Positions 22,310 through 35,270 of a stretch of 64,000 nt of DNA are shown piece by piece. The notes under the pieces were generated by a model, which had not been told where the DNA came from, did no database searches, and worked only from the letters and a program-made list of their open reading frames with translations. Each line of letters starts with the position of its first letter. Within the stretch, counting starts at the first letter, position 1. Where the stretch lies: positions 33,431,534 to 33,495,533 of the forward strand of contig CM028330.1 in assembly GCA_016647705.1 (NCBI GenBank), in the 5' to 3' direction. Position numbers and translations under genes: made by a program. This DNA is from Eucommia ulmoides. Lineage: Eukaryota; Streptophyta; Magnoliopsida; Garryales; Eucommiaceae.

Positions 22310-24512
22310 TGTTGAATCCATGATTTTGATGAACAATTAAGTATTGATGTTTTTGGTGGAATTAATGGTTTTATCGAGTGTTTCAGATTTATAATTCTAT
22401 ACATATGATTAAGAAGAATACTTCATGAAGAAAACATAAAGGGTGCAAGATGAACGTAATAAAGATGTGAATGGTTTTGAAGACCTTGAAGAAAAATAGG
22501 TGAAGACAAATCTACTTATATACTCTTAATTCAACCCGAATTAGGATCACACATGACACTTAAAATGAGTTAATTATATGTGTGTCATGATAAGAAGTGA
22601 TAAGTTTAAGATCTTAAAATGAGATTTTGTATGTGCTCCTTATGTGAAATGAATTTGTTAATTGACCTAATTGGAAAATATATTTTAAATTATAAAAAGT
22701 TAAATTTTTGGGTCAATTCGGTCAACCAAGAAAAGCTATCGGTCAACTGAATCAAACAGTGTGTTTTGGAGTTAAAATAAGGTGCTACTGATCCAATCGG
22801 TCAACCGAATGAAAGTGATCAGCTAACCGTTTGAAAAAGTAGTTGAATTGGTGAAAGAAGTGAGCACTGATCCAATCAGTCAATTGAATGAAGAGTGTCA
22901 GTTAACCATTTGAGTTAGTAGGTGAATTGAAGGGAAAATAGATCACACTGATCCAATCGGTCAACCGACTGGCCTTAAGCCAACGATTAAATTTGGAGTC
23001 GGACAGGTTAGTTAATTGACCTATGGGAGGTTAACCGACTAAGTCAGTTGAGATTTCGGGAGATTTGATCTCTTGGTAAAAAACTATCCATTTTTTTATG
23101 ATCCTATGAGAGTGATTTGGGAGATTTGAACTTAATTGAGATATTATCAACCTATTATGTTTTCCCTATTGATATAGTCTATATATTTTAAGATTCTCTT
23201 AATTTAAATGGTTTAATTCTTCCTATTTCTTTGGTTTTAAATTGAGAATAGTTTTATGGACTTAATCGGGAGAATTAAAAGTTATTTTTAATTGAAATGC
23301 ACATGAAATGAAAGGTTATCGTATATGGGGTTTAAGAGTGTCATTAAGTGGCATATCTTTGAGAAACTAGCCATTGAAGGGCTTGATATTTATCTATTAA
23401 TATAAACCTGTGAAAATTGAGTTTATTACAATAAGAACAATCAGTTTGAGCTATTATAAGAGTAATATTTACGCTGAGATTTTTGTGAGAGATTTATTCT
23501 AAGTCTTGATCTAAAACGCTTGTGGTTTGGCATCACCGACTTGAGTTCTATTACTATTCTATCATTATCTTCAGTATTTCCCGATGAGATCTATCTAAGC
23601 TTTATTATTTACTTTGAAGTTATATTTTTATTGATTGCTTAGCATAGGATTGATTAAAAAATCGTTTTAAACTTAAAAGCCTAAAAACCATTTTTAAAAT
23701 TGCCTTATATTGTATCTATCACGTAATAATTATTCAGGATATTAATCAAATATATTTGTATTGAGGTGGTAGAAGCTCCTTATGGGAAGAAATTTATATT
23801 TTTTTTTTGTATTTATGAGTTTGAGCCGATTAGACACGTTTGGGACGGTATCTAGTTAAGGTAACTAGGATTTGATTTATTTTTTTCATGTGAAAAATAT
23901 TAGGGTTTGATTTTTATCTTGCAAAAAAGTTAGGTTATTCTTTTCCCTTGAAAAGAATTAGATTTTGATTCTCCCTGTAATAGAATTGAGTGATTGTAAA
24001 TATTCTTCCTAAGCCTGCAAAAATGATAAGTGTAAAAATGTGAAGCAGTGATAGGTTTGATCGTTAGCCTGTTAAAATGATTTAGTTTTGATTTTTCCTG
24101 TAATAAAATTAGGTTAGTTTTGAGCCTGGTAAAAAGATAGGGTTTCTCTTAAGCCAGTAAAAATGATAATTGTAAAGGTTGATTGTGAGCCTATAAAAAA
24201 AATCGAGATTGTAAGGGTTTGGTTCATACCTGGGAAAAGAATAAGAGGTTAGTGGATTGCGAATCTCTGTGGAGCTCGGGGGACTGGATGTAGGTAAAAG
24301 TAGCTTAACGAACCAGGATATGTTGTTGTGTGCTGCATTGATTATTTCTTATATTGTGTTTGAGTGTGCATTTCGAAGTAAACACAATTTCGTTACGTAA
24401 CAAGATAATAATCTATTTAGGAAAATTGATTATTTGTGTTTAAAGGAATTAATTGTTCAATTTTTAGCAACTACCTAATTCACCCCCTCTTGGGTAGCTC
24501 TTTGGGCTAACA
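22310..24512 (+). repeat. 3' LTR of Copia element 1
   Basis: 2,203 bases. Same order as the 5' LTR, with the sub-repeat cluster at about 22720-23045 and end CCCTCTTGGGTAGCTCTTTG...CTAACA. Confidence 0.85.
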
Positions 24513-26090
24513 ACTATTTTGCTCTTAATGCCACCCGAATTAGGATCGTGCTCTTAATGCTTAAAATGGTAATTTTTCGGGTCAATTAGGTTGACCAGAG
24601 AAAGGGGTCGATTAACTAACCAAAATAGTGTGTTTAGGAAGTAAAATGGGTGACCTACTGGGCCATTCAATCAATCAACAAGTTGGGTTGGTTGACTAAC
24701 GAATTCAATAGCTGACACAGGAAGAAGAGTAAAGTCTCTGGACCAATCAGTCAATCGACTTGAGAGGTCGGTCAACCAACTAGATGCAAGCCAACGACCA
24801 TTTTCTGGCTGTTGGAATTGGCTGGTCGACTGTCAGTGATGGGCAGTCAACCGACGTGTGCCCAGTTAAGTGTTTGACTGGTTTGTTTTTTGGTCAAGAT
24901 ATTTCTATTTTGATGATTCCAAGGGAGGTTTTTAAGAGAATTCAATGTATTTTCGAATATATCTCATATTAAAAGATTCCTAATTAATTGGTCTATTTAT
25001 TTAATTAAAGTAATTAAATACTTCCTATTTCTATGGATTTTGATTTGAAAAAGTTTTAAGGACCAAAATGAGTTTTTCCAAGAATATTTTTTAATGAAAA
25101 ATATCTATTTTAAATATATATGATATATGGGGTTTTAGGGTGTCTTTTTTAGTAATGAATTTTGAAAGTTAGCCAGGTCTAGTTAGAAGCCTATAAATAT
25201 AGACCTGCGGGATTAGGAAACAACAATTAAGAACAAAAAGTTTTAATTAGCCTTTGCTATTAAAAAGAGAGTGTTTATGTTGAGAAAATTATAAGAGTGA
25301 CATATTGAAAGAGTTCTTGATCGAGGCGTGAATATTTTGCTGAGAAATTTTCTAAGAGAAGTTATTTTGAAAAGAGTTATTGATTGGAGTGCACAAATGT
25401 TTTCATCACCAATTTTATGCTACACTAAGCTATCTTAATTGTTTTAAAGAAATCTTGGTGAGATCTTTCCAATTTAATTATGTGCTTATCTTTTTATGAT
25501 ATAATTGATTACTTGGAATATTTGTTTGTGAAAAATCACTTTCAAATCAAATTTTGTGAAAATCTTTTTTAAAATGATTTTTATTTGAAGAAATCTGGTT
25601 GTTTCATATTTGTGCTTTAATTTATTGAAAATCAGATTTGTACCTCACATTAATTCTATAACGTACTATTCGGGATATCAATTGAGTATAACTGTTTTAA
25701 GGTGGTAGAAACTCTTATGAGAAGAAACGTGATTTTTTGTATTTGTGAGGAAAAGTGGATTAGACATATAGGGACGGTGTTTAATAAAGGTAGCTAGGCT
25801 TCGAACTTTAGCCTAAGAAAAATATTAAGTTTTAATCTTTGGCTTGAAAAAATATTAGGTTAGTCATTTTCTTATGAAGAGATTAGGTTGTGATTCTTCT
25901 TGTAATAAAATTAGGGAGAGAGAAAATGTTCTTCCTAAGATTGCAAAAATGATAAGTGTAATGGAGTGAGAGAGTGATAGGATGATTCTGAGCGTGCGAA
26001 AAGAATCAGGATAGTTAAGGTTGTTTTGAGTCTGCGAAAAGAATCAAGATAGTTAGAGTTTGATTCTGAGCCTGGGAAAAGAATTAGGTT

Positions 26091-28160
26091 TGTTGGCTCA
26101 GTAGAATACCCAAGAGGGGGGGTGAATTGGGTAATTAAAAAATAATCAGAATAAAAATCAATAAATCAAATAATTAATTTTATGCCTAAATTAATTATTA
26201 TCTTTAAAACACAACAGAATGAAGAATTAATCAATCAACTAGGTGCACACACAAATAAAAAATATAAACAAATTAAAAAAGCAGCACACCAAAGATTTAT
26301 ATTGGTTCACCAAGCTACTCTTGGCTAATCCAATCCCTCGAGCTCCATGAAGGTCGCACCCACTAAAACCAAGATTCCTTTAAAGGTAGGAACCAAATCT
26401 GTACACCGATTCTTATATAGGCTCAGAATCAACCTTTACAATTTTCTTTTCAAAGGCTAAGGAATAACTTTTACTTTTTACAGGCAAAAGAATAATCTAA
26501 TTCTTTTTAACACTTAGGCTCAAGAATCAAAACCTCACCAAAACACTCCAAATATCTTTTTACCCGGAAATGATTAAACCGTTACAAAATCACTCACAAA
26601 TACGCAATTCTTATCTAGGAAGAATCACTACCTCAATCTCTTTACAGGAAGAGACTGAAACTCAACTACCCTTGATTAAATATCCCCAATGATATTTAAC
26701 TCATCACAACTCACCAATATAAAAATTGATAAGTAAATCTTACTCGGAGCTTCTACCACCCCATATATATATAAACTCAATTAATATCCCAACTAGTGAT
26801 AGAATTACGTGAGATGCAGAAATCTGATTTTAACAATATATGGATAGCAAGTTGGAGTACGTAATCAGATTCAAGAAATTGTTTGAAAGAATATTTTCTT
26901 TAAAAATCAAAAACAATTTCTAAGATCAATTTCTAAAATACAATAATAAACAATTAATAATCAATATGGAAAGATCTCACCCAGAATCCACAGAATTAAT
27001 GATGAAAACAATGTAGCTTCAATTTCGGTATCAGCACAAATTGATCATAGTTAATTATCAGAATCACTCTTAGAACAACTCATAGTATCGTTGAATGATA
27101 ACTCTTATAAACGCTCTCTCAAAAAGATATAAATTGATTTTTTTTCTCTTAGAATGATTAGAATGGTTAGCTCTCTTAGAAAATTTGTAGGTCTATATAA
27201 GGGCACATGTAATCAGTCTCCTAACGGTTAGTTTACAAGTGTCATGACAACAAAATACTCTTATAGACCCTTCATAACATGAGGACTTCATTTAGGTTCA
27301 ATTTTACTTAATAAAAACTTTTAAAACTCTCAATTAAATCCCCAAAATATTTCTCAATCAAAACAAATAAGTATATAATCTATTTCAAGTACCAAATTGA
27401 GAAACTTTATTAATTAATGAATCATATTGAAAGGATTTAATTAGTATATGAATCATATCTCAAATGTTAAGAATATCCCCGAAATTTCTCTCAAATCTTA
27501 ACAAAAAACGACTACTTTTGGATTTAAAATCTGATCAACCAATATCCTAAAACTGCGCGTTCAGTCGACTGAAGGATACTGGAAGTCACTCATGCACTTG
27601 ATCGGTCGACTCTTCGGTCGACTCGCATATTCAGAGAGTTTGACAAGCTTTCACCTATCGATCGCTCTGTCGACTCGCAAATTTAGAGAGTTTTCCAAGC
27701 TTTTATCGGTCGACCGCTTTGTCGACTGCCCCCTCCTGAATCTCTTCTTTGATCTCGTTTTTAACTTACTTTCTTTTACATTTTGGCCCTTTATCCATAT
27801 TTATATTCAAATGAACTCCACTAATACTCTTATATTCTATTTTAGTCATTCAAAAATATTTCTTTTTAATTCACATAGGAGCAAATAAATATACTCAATT
27901 AAAACACACATAAAAGATAAAATTTATTTTGTGGCGTGTGTGTGTTCCTAAATGAGATATTAAGAGTTTATATTTACCTAGGTTGTTTTCCTCAATATCT
28001 TCAAGCTCTTAATACTTCTTTATCATCTTGATATCTTCATTTAGCATCCATTCACTTTGACATTTTCATTATTGGAACTTTAAATCACTGAAACACTTGA
28101 TCAAACATTAGTTCCACCAAAACATTAATACTTAATTGTTCATCAAAATCTTGGAATAAA
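26091..28160 (-). repeat. 3' LTR of Copia element 2
   Basis: About 2,070 bases. The outer end TGTTGGCTCAGTAG is intact; the inner end is worn (TTGGAATAAA where the partner has TTGGGATCAACA). Contains the GTCGAC-rich tandem cluster at about 27550-27740. Confidence 0.85.
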
Positions 28161-28463
28161 AAATCTCTCCCTTTTTGATGATGACAATTAATTTTGATGT
28201 TTTCTTTAAAAATAAAATATAACCACACTTCCCCTGAATCCGAGGACAGGTTCTTTGACTCATTTAAACATCATAATGAAGATTTCAATAATTCAAAATT
28301 TAAAAATACTAAATAAAGCATAACTTTTAAATTTCTCTCCCTTTTGATTAAAACAAAGTATTAAAATTCTCCTCCTAAATAAAACATCACTCATTTCTCC
28401 CCCTTTGTCATCTTAAAAAAAAAACAATATAGGTAGGAAAGAAGAAAACACCAATTATGTAAG
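28161..28463 (-). other. 3' untranslated part of Copia element 2
   Basis: Region between the pol stop and the 3' LTR. It holds two purine-rich tracts on the minus strand, one near 28395-28410 (AAAGGGGGAGAAATG) and one abutting the LTR near 28160-28180. The outer tract would prime plus-strand DNA synthesis. Confidence 0.6.
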
Positions 28464-29030
28464 TCACTCTAGGCAAACATCATTATGCCTAACCATTCCC
28501 AAACCACGAATGATTTTCACAAACTGATCTTCCGCTAGTGGTTTGGTAAAAATATCAGCAAGTTGGTCGGAGATATCAATATACTCAATAATAATATCCC
28601 TTTTCTGAATGTGATCACGAATAAAGTGATGTCTAATCTCTATGTACTTAGTTCGTGAGTTTTGTGTATGATTCTTACTTAGACATATAGTACTTTTATT
28701 ATCACAAAAGATCGGGACCTCTGCCATACAAACTCCCAAATCATTTAACTATTGCTTAATATATAAAATGTAAGCACAACAATTATCAGCTGCCATGTAT
28801 TCAGCCTCAGTAGTGGATAAGGCTGTCGAATTCTGTTTCTTACTTGACCAAGAAACCAAAGCATGTCCTAACAAATGACATGATCCGCTTGTGCTTTTCC
28901 GCTCAACTTTGCAACCGATAAAGTCAGCATCGGAGTAACTTACCAATTTAAAATCACTCCCTCTAGGATACCATAATCCTAGGTCAGTCGTCCCCTTTAA
29001 ATAACGAAAAATTCGCTTAACCGCAGTCAA
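28464..29030 (-). pseudogene. Copia RNase H domain (element 2)
   Basis: Two frames. 29030-28749 reads VKRIFRYLKGTTDLGLWYPR, then SYSDADFIGC (catalytic D) and STTEAEYMA (catalytic E). After a stop, 28739-28464 reads IFCDNKSTICLSKNHTQNS (third acidic residue), RTKYIEIRHHFIRD and ADIFTKPLAEDQFVKI to the natural end. Degrades the RNA strand during cDNA synthesis in the family. One in-frame TAA after YIKQ and an earlier break near 29050 inactivate it. Confidence 0.85.
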
Positions 29031-29339
29031 GTGTGATTCTTTAGGACAAGACTAAAATCTAGCACAAAGACAAACACTATACATAATGTCAAGTCTACTA
29101 GTAGTTAAATACAACAAGTTACCAATCATACCTCGATACATCTTTTCATTAACGCTTTTGCCCGTATCATCTTTTTTAATTTTTGTAGCTATTGTCATGG
29201 GAGTTTTGTACTCTTTAGCTCATTCCAAGCCATATTTCTTTAATAGCTCCTCGGTGTATTTAGCTTGGTTTACAAATATCCCTTCTTTAGTTTGCTTAAT
29301 TTGCAATCCAAGAAAGAAATTTAGCTCTCCCATCATACT

Positions 29340-30248
29340 CTATTCAAATTCAACCTGTATTATCTTAGCAAACTCTTGGCAAAGATTCTCATTAGTAGAT
29401 CCAAAAATAATATCATCAATATATATTTGTACTAATAGAATATCGGAATCAGTTTGCTTTACAAATAGTGTTATATCACAAATACCCCTTCGAAAACTAT
29501 TTTCGATCAAATATCGGCTAAGTCTCTCATACCAAGCTCTCGGAGCTTGTTTGAGTCCGTACAAAGCCTCGCGAAGTTTAAATACATGATCGGAAAATTT
29601 GTCACTTTCAAATCTCGGGGGTTGTTCCACATAAATTTCTTCAGTTAGAAAGCCATTTAGAAATGCACTATTTACATCCATTTGATATAGCTTAAAATTT
29701 CGTGAACATGTAAAGGCGAGTAGTATTCTAATTGCTTTTAGTCTAGCAACAAAAGCATAAGTTTCATCAGAATCAATTCATTCCTCTTGATTATAGTCCT
29801 GTGCCACTAATCTTGGTTTATTTCTAATTACCATACCAAATTCATCCTTTTTATTTCTAAATACCCATTTAGTACCAATAACTGGATGAAAATCCTGTCT
29901 CGGAACAAGACACCATACTTTGTTCCGTTCAAATTGAATTAATTCATCTTGCATTGCGGAAATCCAAGATTCATCAATTAGCATCTCATTTATATTTTTA
30001 GGCTCAATTTGAGATAAGAAAGTAAGATTAATTATATCCCTAAGAGAAGATCGAATACTTACACATTTTTCGAAATTATCGATGATTTCTTTAATTGAAT
30101 GCCCTGGTACTTTCTTTATAACTCTTGGTAAAGTCAAATCCTTCTCCTTAGGTTCCTCATCTTGTTGAGACTCCTTTGTTGCCTCATTACTTTGATTTTG
30201 GTTATTTAAGATACCTGCATCATCATCGTCCAAAACCTTTCTCGACAA
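29340..30248 (-). pseudogene. Copia reverse transcriptase (element 2)
   Basis: 30248-29778 starts in the acidic linker (DDDDAG, DEEPKEKD) and enters the RVT_2 domain with WISAMQDELIQFERNKVW and GTKWVFRNKKDE. It stops after YNQEE. A second piece, 29681-29340, reads MDVNSAFLNGFL (first catalytic D), LYGLKQAPRAWYERL and YIDDIIFGS (the YVDD box as YIDD). Stops near 29778 and 29340 and a break before RNase H make it non-functional. All key motifs are still visible, so the decay is moderate. Confidence 0.85.
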
Positions 30249-31119
30249 GTATAGATCAGCTTCCTAAAAAATGGCATGTATAGTTTCTTCTACTACTAAA
30301 GTACATTTATTATAGACTCTATAAGCCTTACTGTTAGTAACATATCCAAGGAAAATCCCATAATCGGATTTAGCATTAAATTTACCAAGATTATCCTTAT
30401 TATTCAAAATAAAACATTTGCATCCAAAGACTTTAAAATATGAGATATTAGGAGTCTTACCTTTCCAGATTTCTTATAGGGTTTTGTTAAACCCTCTACG
30501 AATTGATACCTGATTTACCACGTGACAAGCGGTACTTACTGCTTTGGCCCAGAAGTAGGTTGGTAAACGATTTTCATTTAACATTGTTCTGGCCATCTTG
30601 AAGCATTCTATTTTTTATTTCCATTACACCATTTTGTTGCGGTGATCTTGGTGCAGAAAAGTTGTGAGCATAACCATAGTCATCACAATAACTTATCACT
30701 TCATCAGTCTTAAATTCTCTTCCTCTGTCACTACGAATGTTAATAATAGAACATTGATTCTCATTTTGAACACGTTTACAAAATTTAGCAAGAACAGAAG
30801 CAACTTCACCTTTCTTAGCAAAAAAGTATACTCAGGTAAGTCTAGAATAATTATCAACAATAATAAATACATAGAACTTACCACCAAAACTAGTAACAGA
30901 GTTAGGCCCAAATAAATCAAGATGTAATAATTCAAGGCATCTAGACGTGGACGTGTGCATCTTTTTCTTAAATGATGACCTAACTTGCTTTCTTAATTGA
31001 CATTCATCACATACTTTATCCTTCACATATTTCAAATCAGGTAGGCCACATACAATATTCTTCTTAGATAAGTTAGAAATTAACTCCATACTAGCATGCC
31101 CAAGTCTTTTATGCCATAA
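30249..31119 (-). pseudogene. Copia integrase (element 2)
   Basis: Begins LWHKRLGHASMEL (the two histidines) after an in-frame stop, then VCDECQLRKQ (the two cysteines) of the zinc-binding N-terminus. The catalytic core shows LHLDLFGP (first D), YVFIIVDNYSRLT, an RSDRGREF segment near 30720 (second D) and QQNGVMEIKN near 30635 (the E). Frames shift several times between 30935 and 30250. The linker to reverse transcriptase is not clearly bounded. Confidence 0.75.
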
Positions 31120-31719
31120 CTAACTATTCTCATATAAAGCATCCAAACAAGATAAATTTTGAGAATTAAAATCATCAAAATAGCAAGTATAAACATTCTC
31201 AAAACGTGATACAACTAACAAAATACTACTATCATGACTATTCTTAATGATGCATTTATCATGATCAAATATAACATTGTATCCCTTGTAACACAATTGA
31301 CTAATACTAAGTAAATTATGTTTAAGTCCATCAACTAGTAACACATCTTTAATCATAGTAGTACCATTACCGATATTACCTATACCGATAATTTTACCTT
31401 TTGCGTCTCTGAAAGTCACATGACCTCTATCTTTAGGTGTCAAAGATGTAAATTTTCTTTTATCTCCTATCATGTGTCGAGAACAACCACTATCTAGGAA
31501 CCATTTGTCCTTACTTATTGATACTTTTAGAATAACCTCACCACCAATGGCCACTAAAGCAAGTATGAACGTATCCTTACTATCTAATTCTTCCGAGCTA
31601 CTTGAATCACTATCATTCCAAGTAGCCTTCATCGATTTCTTCTTACTCTTCTTTGCTTTCTTTTTTTTCTTTCTTCTTCTTCTCATTTTCTTTATCCTTC
31701 TTCGTTTTGGGACAATCAT
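31120..31719 (-). pseudogene. Copia protease and pre-integrase region (element 2)
   Basis: A 199-codon open frame: lysine/arginine-rich start (frame overlap with gag), an SSSSEELDS acidic patch, then KWFLDSGCSRHMIGDKRKF with the DSG aspartic-protease triplet. Next come DVLLVDGLKHNLLSISQLC and the pre-integrase segment to YENS at a TAG. The next codons, LWHKRLGH, are in the same frame beyond the stop, so one nonsense change separates protease from integrase. Processes the polyprotein in the family. Confidence 0.85.
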
Positions 31720-32592
31720 TTTGAAAATGACCGATTTTATAACAGTTGTAGCATTCCACTTTGGATATGTTGAGATTTCTTTTTCTACGAAATGTGCGCC
31801 GAGTCATTCTTCTAAAGTTGTTTGTGAGAAGTGGTACATTCTTCTCTTGCTCACTATCAAGGCTTTCATCATCACCGTCATCCACTTCTTCAATTTTTTG
31901 AACTTTTAGTGCCAAGGATTTCTTCTTGCTATTTTCGGTATCATCATCATAGCCTTTGATTAACGATTCATAAGTCATCAAATTACCGATTAGATTATCG
32001 ATGTCGTATTTGCCCAGATCTTTGGCTTCCTCGATTGCCGTCACTTTTGACTCTCATATTTTCGTCAAGGACCTTAGGACCTTTCATACTCTATCCTCCA
32101 TGGAGTACGGCTTTCCGAGTTGGTTCATACTATTGCATATGTTATTGAAGCGAGTGTACATCTCATGAATCGATTCATTCTCCTCTATTCTGAACAGCTC
32201 AAATTTTCTCATGAGTGCATTGATCTTTGACTGCTTCACTTGACTTGTCCCTTCATGAGTAACTTGTATCTTATCCTACATCTTATTTGTAGATTTATAA
32301 CCTGAAACTCTAGAATACTCATTAGCATATAAAGAACAAAAGAGAATATTGATAGCTTGAGAATTAATAGAGAATTTCTTCTTATCGGAAGCAGTGAGCT
32401 GTTCCTTCTTCTTCTCAACTCCATTTTCCATTGGAATGAATGGACCAATCTCAATTATTAGCCACACGTTATAAATGTAGCCTGAAGAAAGGTTATCATC
32501 CTGTCTTTTCAAAATGAGTAACTTTCACCTGCAAACAAGGGTAGTCAGTGCATAGACTGCCTCTGATCAAGTGTGCCTACTATGTGTTCCAT
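31643..32592 (-). pseudogene. Copia gag (element 2)
   Basis: ATG at 32592-32590 (MEHIVGTLDQRQSMH), then stops, and a frame at 32512-32276 with PFIPMENGVEKKKEQLTASD and INSQAINILFCSLYANEY. After more breaks, 32044-31643 reads VTAIEEAKDLGKYDIDNLIG and VECYNCYKIGHFQNDCP, a complete CCHC zinc knuckle (C-X2-C-X4-H-X4-C), followed by a KE-rich tail. GAG would package the RNA; here at least four stops or shifts prevent it. Confidence 0.85.
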
Positions 32593-32642
32593 GTGATCTT
32601 TGTTGGCAAATAGATTCGAGCTAAACCAGCTCTGATGTCAAT

Positions 32643-34708
32643 TGTTGGCCCAGTAGAATACCCAAGAAGGGGGATGAATTGGGTAATTAAAAAATAATCA
32701 GAATAAAAATCAATAAATCAAATAATTAATTTTATGCCTAAATTAATTATTATCTTTATAACACAGCGAAATTAATCAATCAACTAGGTGCACACACAAA
32801 CAACAAAAATAGACAAATTAAGAAAGCAATACACCAGAGATTTATACTAGTTCACCAAGCTACTCTTGGCTAATCCAGTCCCCCGAGTTCCATGGAGGTC
32901 ACACCCACTAAAACCAAGATTTCTTTAAAGGTAGGAACCAAACTTGTACACCGATTCTTTTATAGGCTCAGAATCAACCTTTACAATTTTCTTTTCAAAG
33001 GCTAAGGAATAACCTCTACTTTTTACAGGCAAAATAATAACCTAATTCTTTTTAACACTTAGGCTCAAGAATCAAAACCTCACCAAAATACTCCAAATAT
33101 CCTTTTACCCGGTAAGGATTGAACCGTTACAAAATCACTCACAAATACGCAATTCTTATCTAGGAAGAATCACTACCTCAATCTCTTTACAGGAAGAGAC
33201 TGAAACTCAATTATCCTTGATTAAATATCCCTAATGATATTTAACCCGTCACAACTCACCAATACAAAAATTGATAAGTAAATCTCACTCGGAGCTTCTA
33301 GCACCCCAGATATATATAAACTCAATTAATATCCCAATTATTGATAGAATTATGTGAGATACAGAAATATAATTTTAACAATATATGGGTAGCAAATTAG
33401 AGCACGTAATCGGATTCAAGAAATTATTTGAAAGAATATTTTCTTTAAAAATAAAAAACAATTTCTAAGATCAATTTCCAAAATACAATAATAAATAAGG
33501 AATAATTAATATGGAAAGATCTCACCCAGAATCCACAGAATTAATGATAAAAACAATGTAGTTTCAATTCCAGTATCAGTATAAATTGATCACAGTTGAT
33601 TATCAGAATTACTCTTAGAATAGCTCACAGTATCGTTGAATGATAACTCTTATAAACGCTCTCTCAAAAAGATATAAATTATTATTTTTCCTCTTAGAAT
33701 GATTATAATTATTAGCTCTCTTAGAAAATTCGCAGGTCTATATAAGGGCACATGTAATCAGCCTCTTAACGGCTAATTTACAAGTGTCATGGCAATAAAA
33801 TACTCTTATAGACCCTTCATAACATGAGGACTTTATTTAGGTTCAATTTAACTTAATAACAATTTTTAAAACTCTCAATTAAATCCCAAAAGTATTTCTC
33901 AATCAAAACAAATAAGTATAGAATCTATTTTAAGTACCAAATTAAGAAACTTTATTAATTAATGAACCATATTGAAAGGATTTAATTAGTATACGAACCA
34001 TATCTCAAATGTTAAGAATATCCTCGAAATTTTTCTCAAATCTTAACCAAAAATGGCTACTTTTGGATTTAAAATCTGATAAACTAATATCCTGAAACTG
34101 CGAGTTCAGTCGACTGCCCAGTAGACTGAAGGATACTGGAAGTAGCTCATGCACTTGATCGGTCGACTCGCATATTCAGAGAGTGTGCCAAGCTTCCACT
34201 GGTCGACCGCTCTGTCGACTCGCAGATTCAGAGAGTTTGTAAAGCTTCTATCGGTCGACCGCTCTGTCGACTGCCCCCTCCTAAATCTCTTATTTGATCT
34301 CGTTTTTAACTTACTTTCTTTTACAATTTTGCCCTTTTATCCATATTTATATTCAAATAAACTCCACTAATACTCTTATATTCTATTTTAGTCATTCAAA
34401 AATATTTCTTTTTAATTCACATAGGAGTAAATAAATATACTCAACCAAAACACACATAAAAGATAAAATTCATTTTGTGCCGTGTGTGTGTTCCTAAATG
34501 GGATCTTAAGAGTTTATATTTACCTAAGTTGTTTTCCCTAATGTCTTTAAACTCTTAATACTTCTTCATCACCTTGATATGTTCATTTAGTATCCATTCA
34601 CTTTAACATCTTCATTATTGAAACTTTAAATCACTGAAACACTTGATTAAATATTAGTTCCACCAAAACATCAATACTTAATTGTTCATCAAAATCTTGG
34701 GATCAACA
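32643..34708 (-). repeat. 5' LTR of Copia element 2
   Basis: 2,066 bases, TGTTGGCCCAGTAG to GGGATCAACA on the plus strand. The sub-repeat cluster is at 34100-34275: two to three copies of an about 57-bp unit containing CGGTCGACCGCTCTGTCGAC and CAGAGAGTTTG. Confidence 0.85.
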
Positions 34709-35126
34709 AGGTTAGTCTTTAGATTGTGAAAAAGATTGTAAGTGTTTGGTTCCTACCTGTGAAAGGAATTGGGGTTTAGTGGATTACAAATCTCCATGGA
34801 GCTCGGGGGATTGGGTGAAGATAAAAGTAGCTTAGTGAACCCGGATATATTGTTGTGTACTATATTTTTTTTTTCATTTCTGATTGTTTGGGAGTGCACT
34901 TAGTTAAACATATTTCCGCTGCTTAACAAGATAATAATCAATTTATGAAAATTGGTTATTTGTGTTTGAATTAATTGTTTAAGCTTTTGTACCTATCCAA
35001 TTCACCCCCTCTTGGGTAAATCTTTAGGAGAACACAAGAGTTTACTTACATATCTCATGCAAGCTAAGAATCAGGTCAGATGTAGTTCTAACAAGTCTTT
35101 GTCCAATGGATGAAAAAACATTAGTA

Positions 35127-35270
35127 AATATGGCATGCAAAGAACGAAAACTAAATATGGTATTTAAAGAACATAAAGTAGATATCACATGCAAAAATAG
35201 AAAGTAAATATTACATGCAAAGAACTAAAAGTAAATATCTCGTGCAAAGAACAGAAACACAAATATGCAG
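35127..35270 (+). repeat. Tandem array, unit about 28 bp, five copies
   Basis: Consensus TAAATATNNCATGCAAAGAA followed by CNAAAAG, repeated from TAGTAAATATGGCATGC (35129) to AAATATCTCGTGCAAAGAAC (35250). Copies differ at several positions and vary from 26 to 30 bases. Confidence 0.75.

Larger units (their letters stand above)
14717..24512 (+). mobile_element. Copia element 1, internally deleted, with nested solo LTR
   Basis: 5' LTR 14717-16961 and 3' LTR 22310-24512, both TGTTGAATCC... to ...GGGC(C/T)AACA, flanked by ACTCT (14712-14716) and ACTAT (24513-24517), a 5-bp duplication with one change. A degenerate primer-binding site (TTGGTACCAGTTC, 16963) follows the 5' LTR. Inside are a decayed gag, a protease scrap and the last 40 residues of RNase H; integrase and nearly all reverse transcriptase are gone. 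A polypurine stretch (AAAGGGGGAGAAG, 22039) lies upstream of the 3' LTR. A minus-strand solo LTR of the same family occupies 19266-21618. Confidence 0.85.
26091..34708 (-). mobile_element. Copia element 2, full-length but broken
   Basis: 8.6 kb on the minus strand with a perfect AGGTT duplication (26086-26090 and 34709-34713). 5' LTR 32643-34708; primer-binding site directly after it (minus strand ATTGACATCAGAGCTGG, 10 of 12 bases matching the initiator-Met tRNA site TGGTATCAGAGC). gag, protease, integrase, reverse transcriptase and RNase H follow in Copia order, then the purine tract AAAAAGGGAGAGATTT and the 3' LTR at 26091-28160. All genes carry stops or frameshifts. The two LTRs remain very similar, so the insertion is younger than the LTR it interrupts. 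Copia lineage not determined (SIRE-like is possible). Confidence 0.9.
14467..35034 (+). mobile_element. Old Copia LTR split by two later Copia elements
   Basis: Three collinear pieces of one LTR: 14467-14716 (starts TGTTGAATCTAATG), 24518-26090 and 34714-35034 (ends CACCCCCTCTTGGGTAAATC...GAGAACA). Removing the two insertions restores the normal order of the LTR family and a length of about 2.1 kb. The end is degenerate (GGAGAACA rather than GGGCCAACA). Flanks AACTA and CAAGA do not form a duplication, so it may be one side of a larger element or its borders have been altered. No internal region adjoins it. Confidence 0.7.

Noticed and set aside
27592-27888. Plus-strand frame of 98 codons starting MHLIGRLFGRL
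   Set aside because: Antisense reading of the LTR sub-repeat cluster; a similar frame at 34149-34370 reflects the sister LTR.
29086-29589. 167-codon plus-strand frame
   Set aside because: Antisense shadow of the Copia reverse transcriptase.
14467-35034. Target duplication for the outer Copia LTR
   Set aside because: Flanks AACTA and CAAGA agree at too few positions; no duplication claimed.
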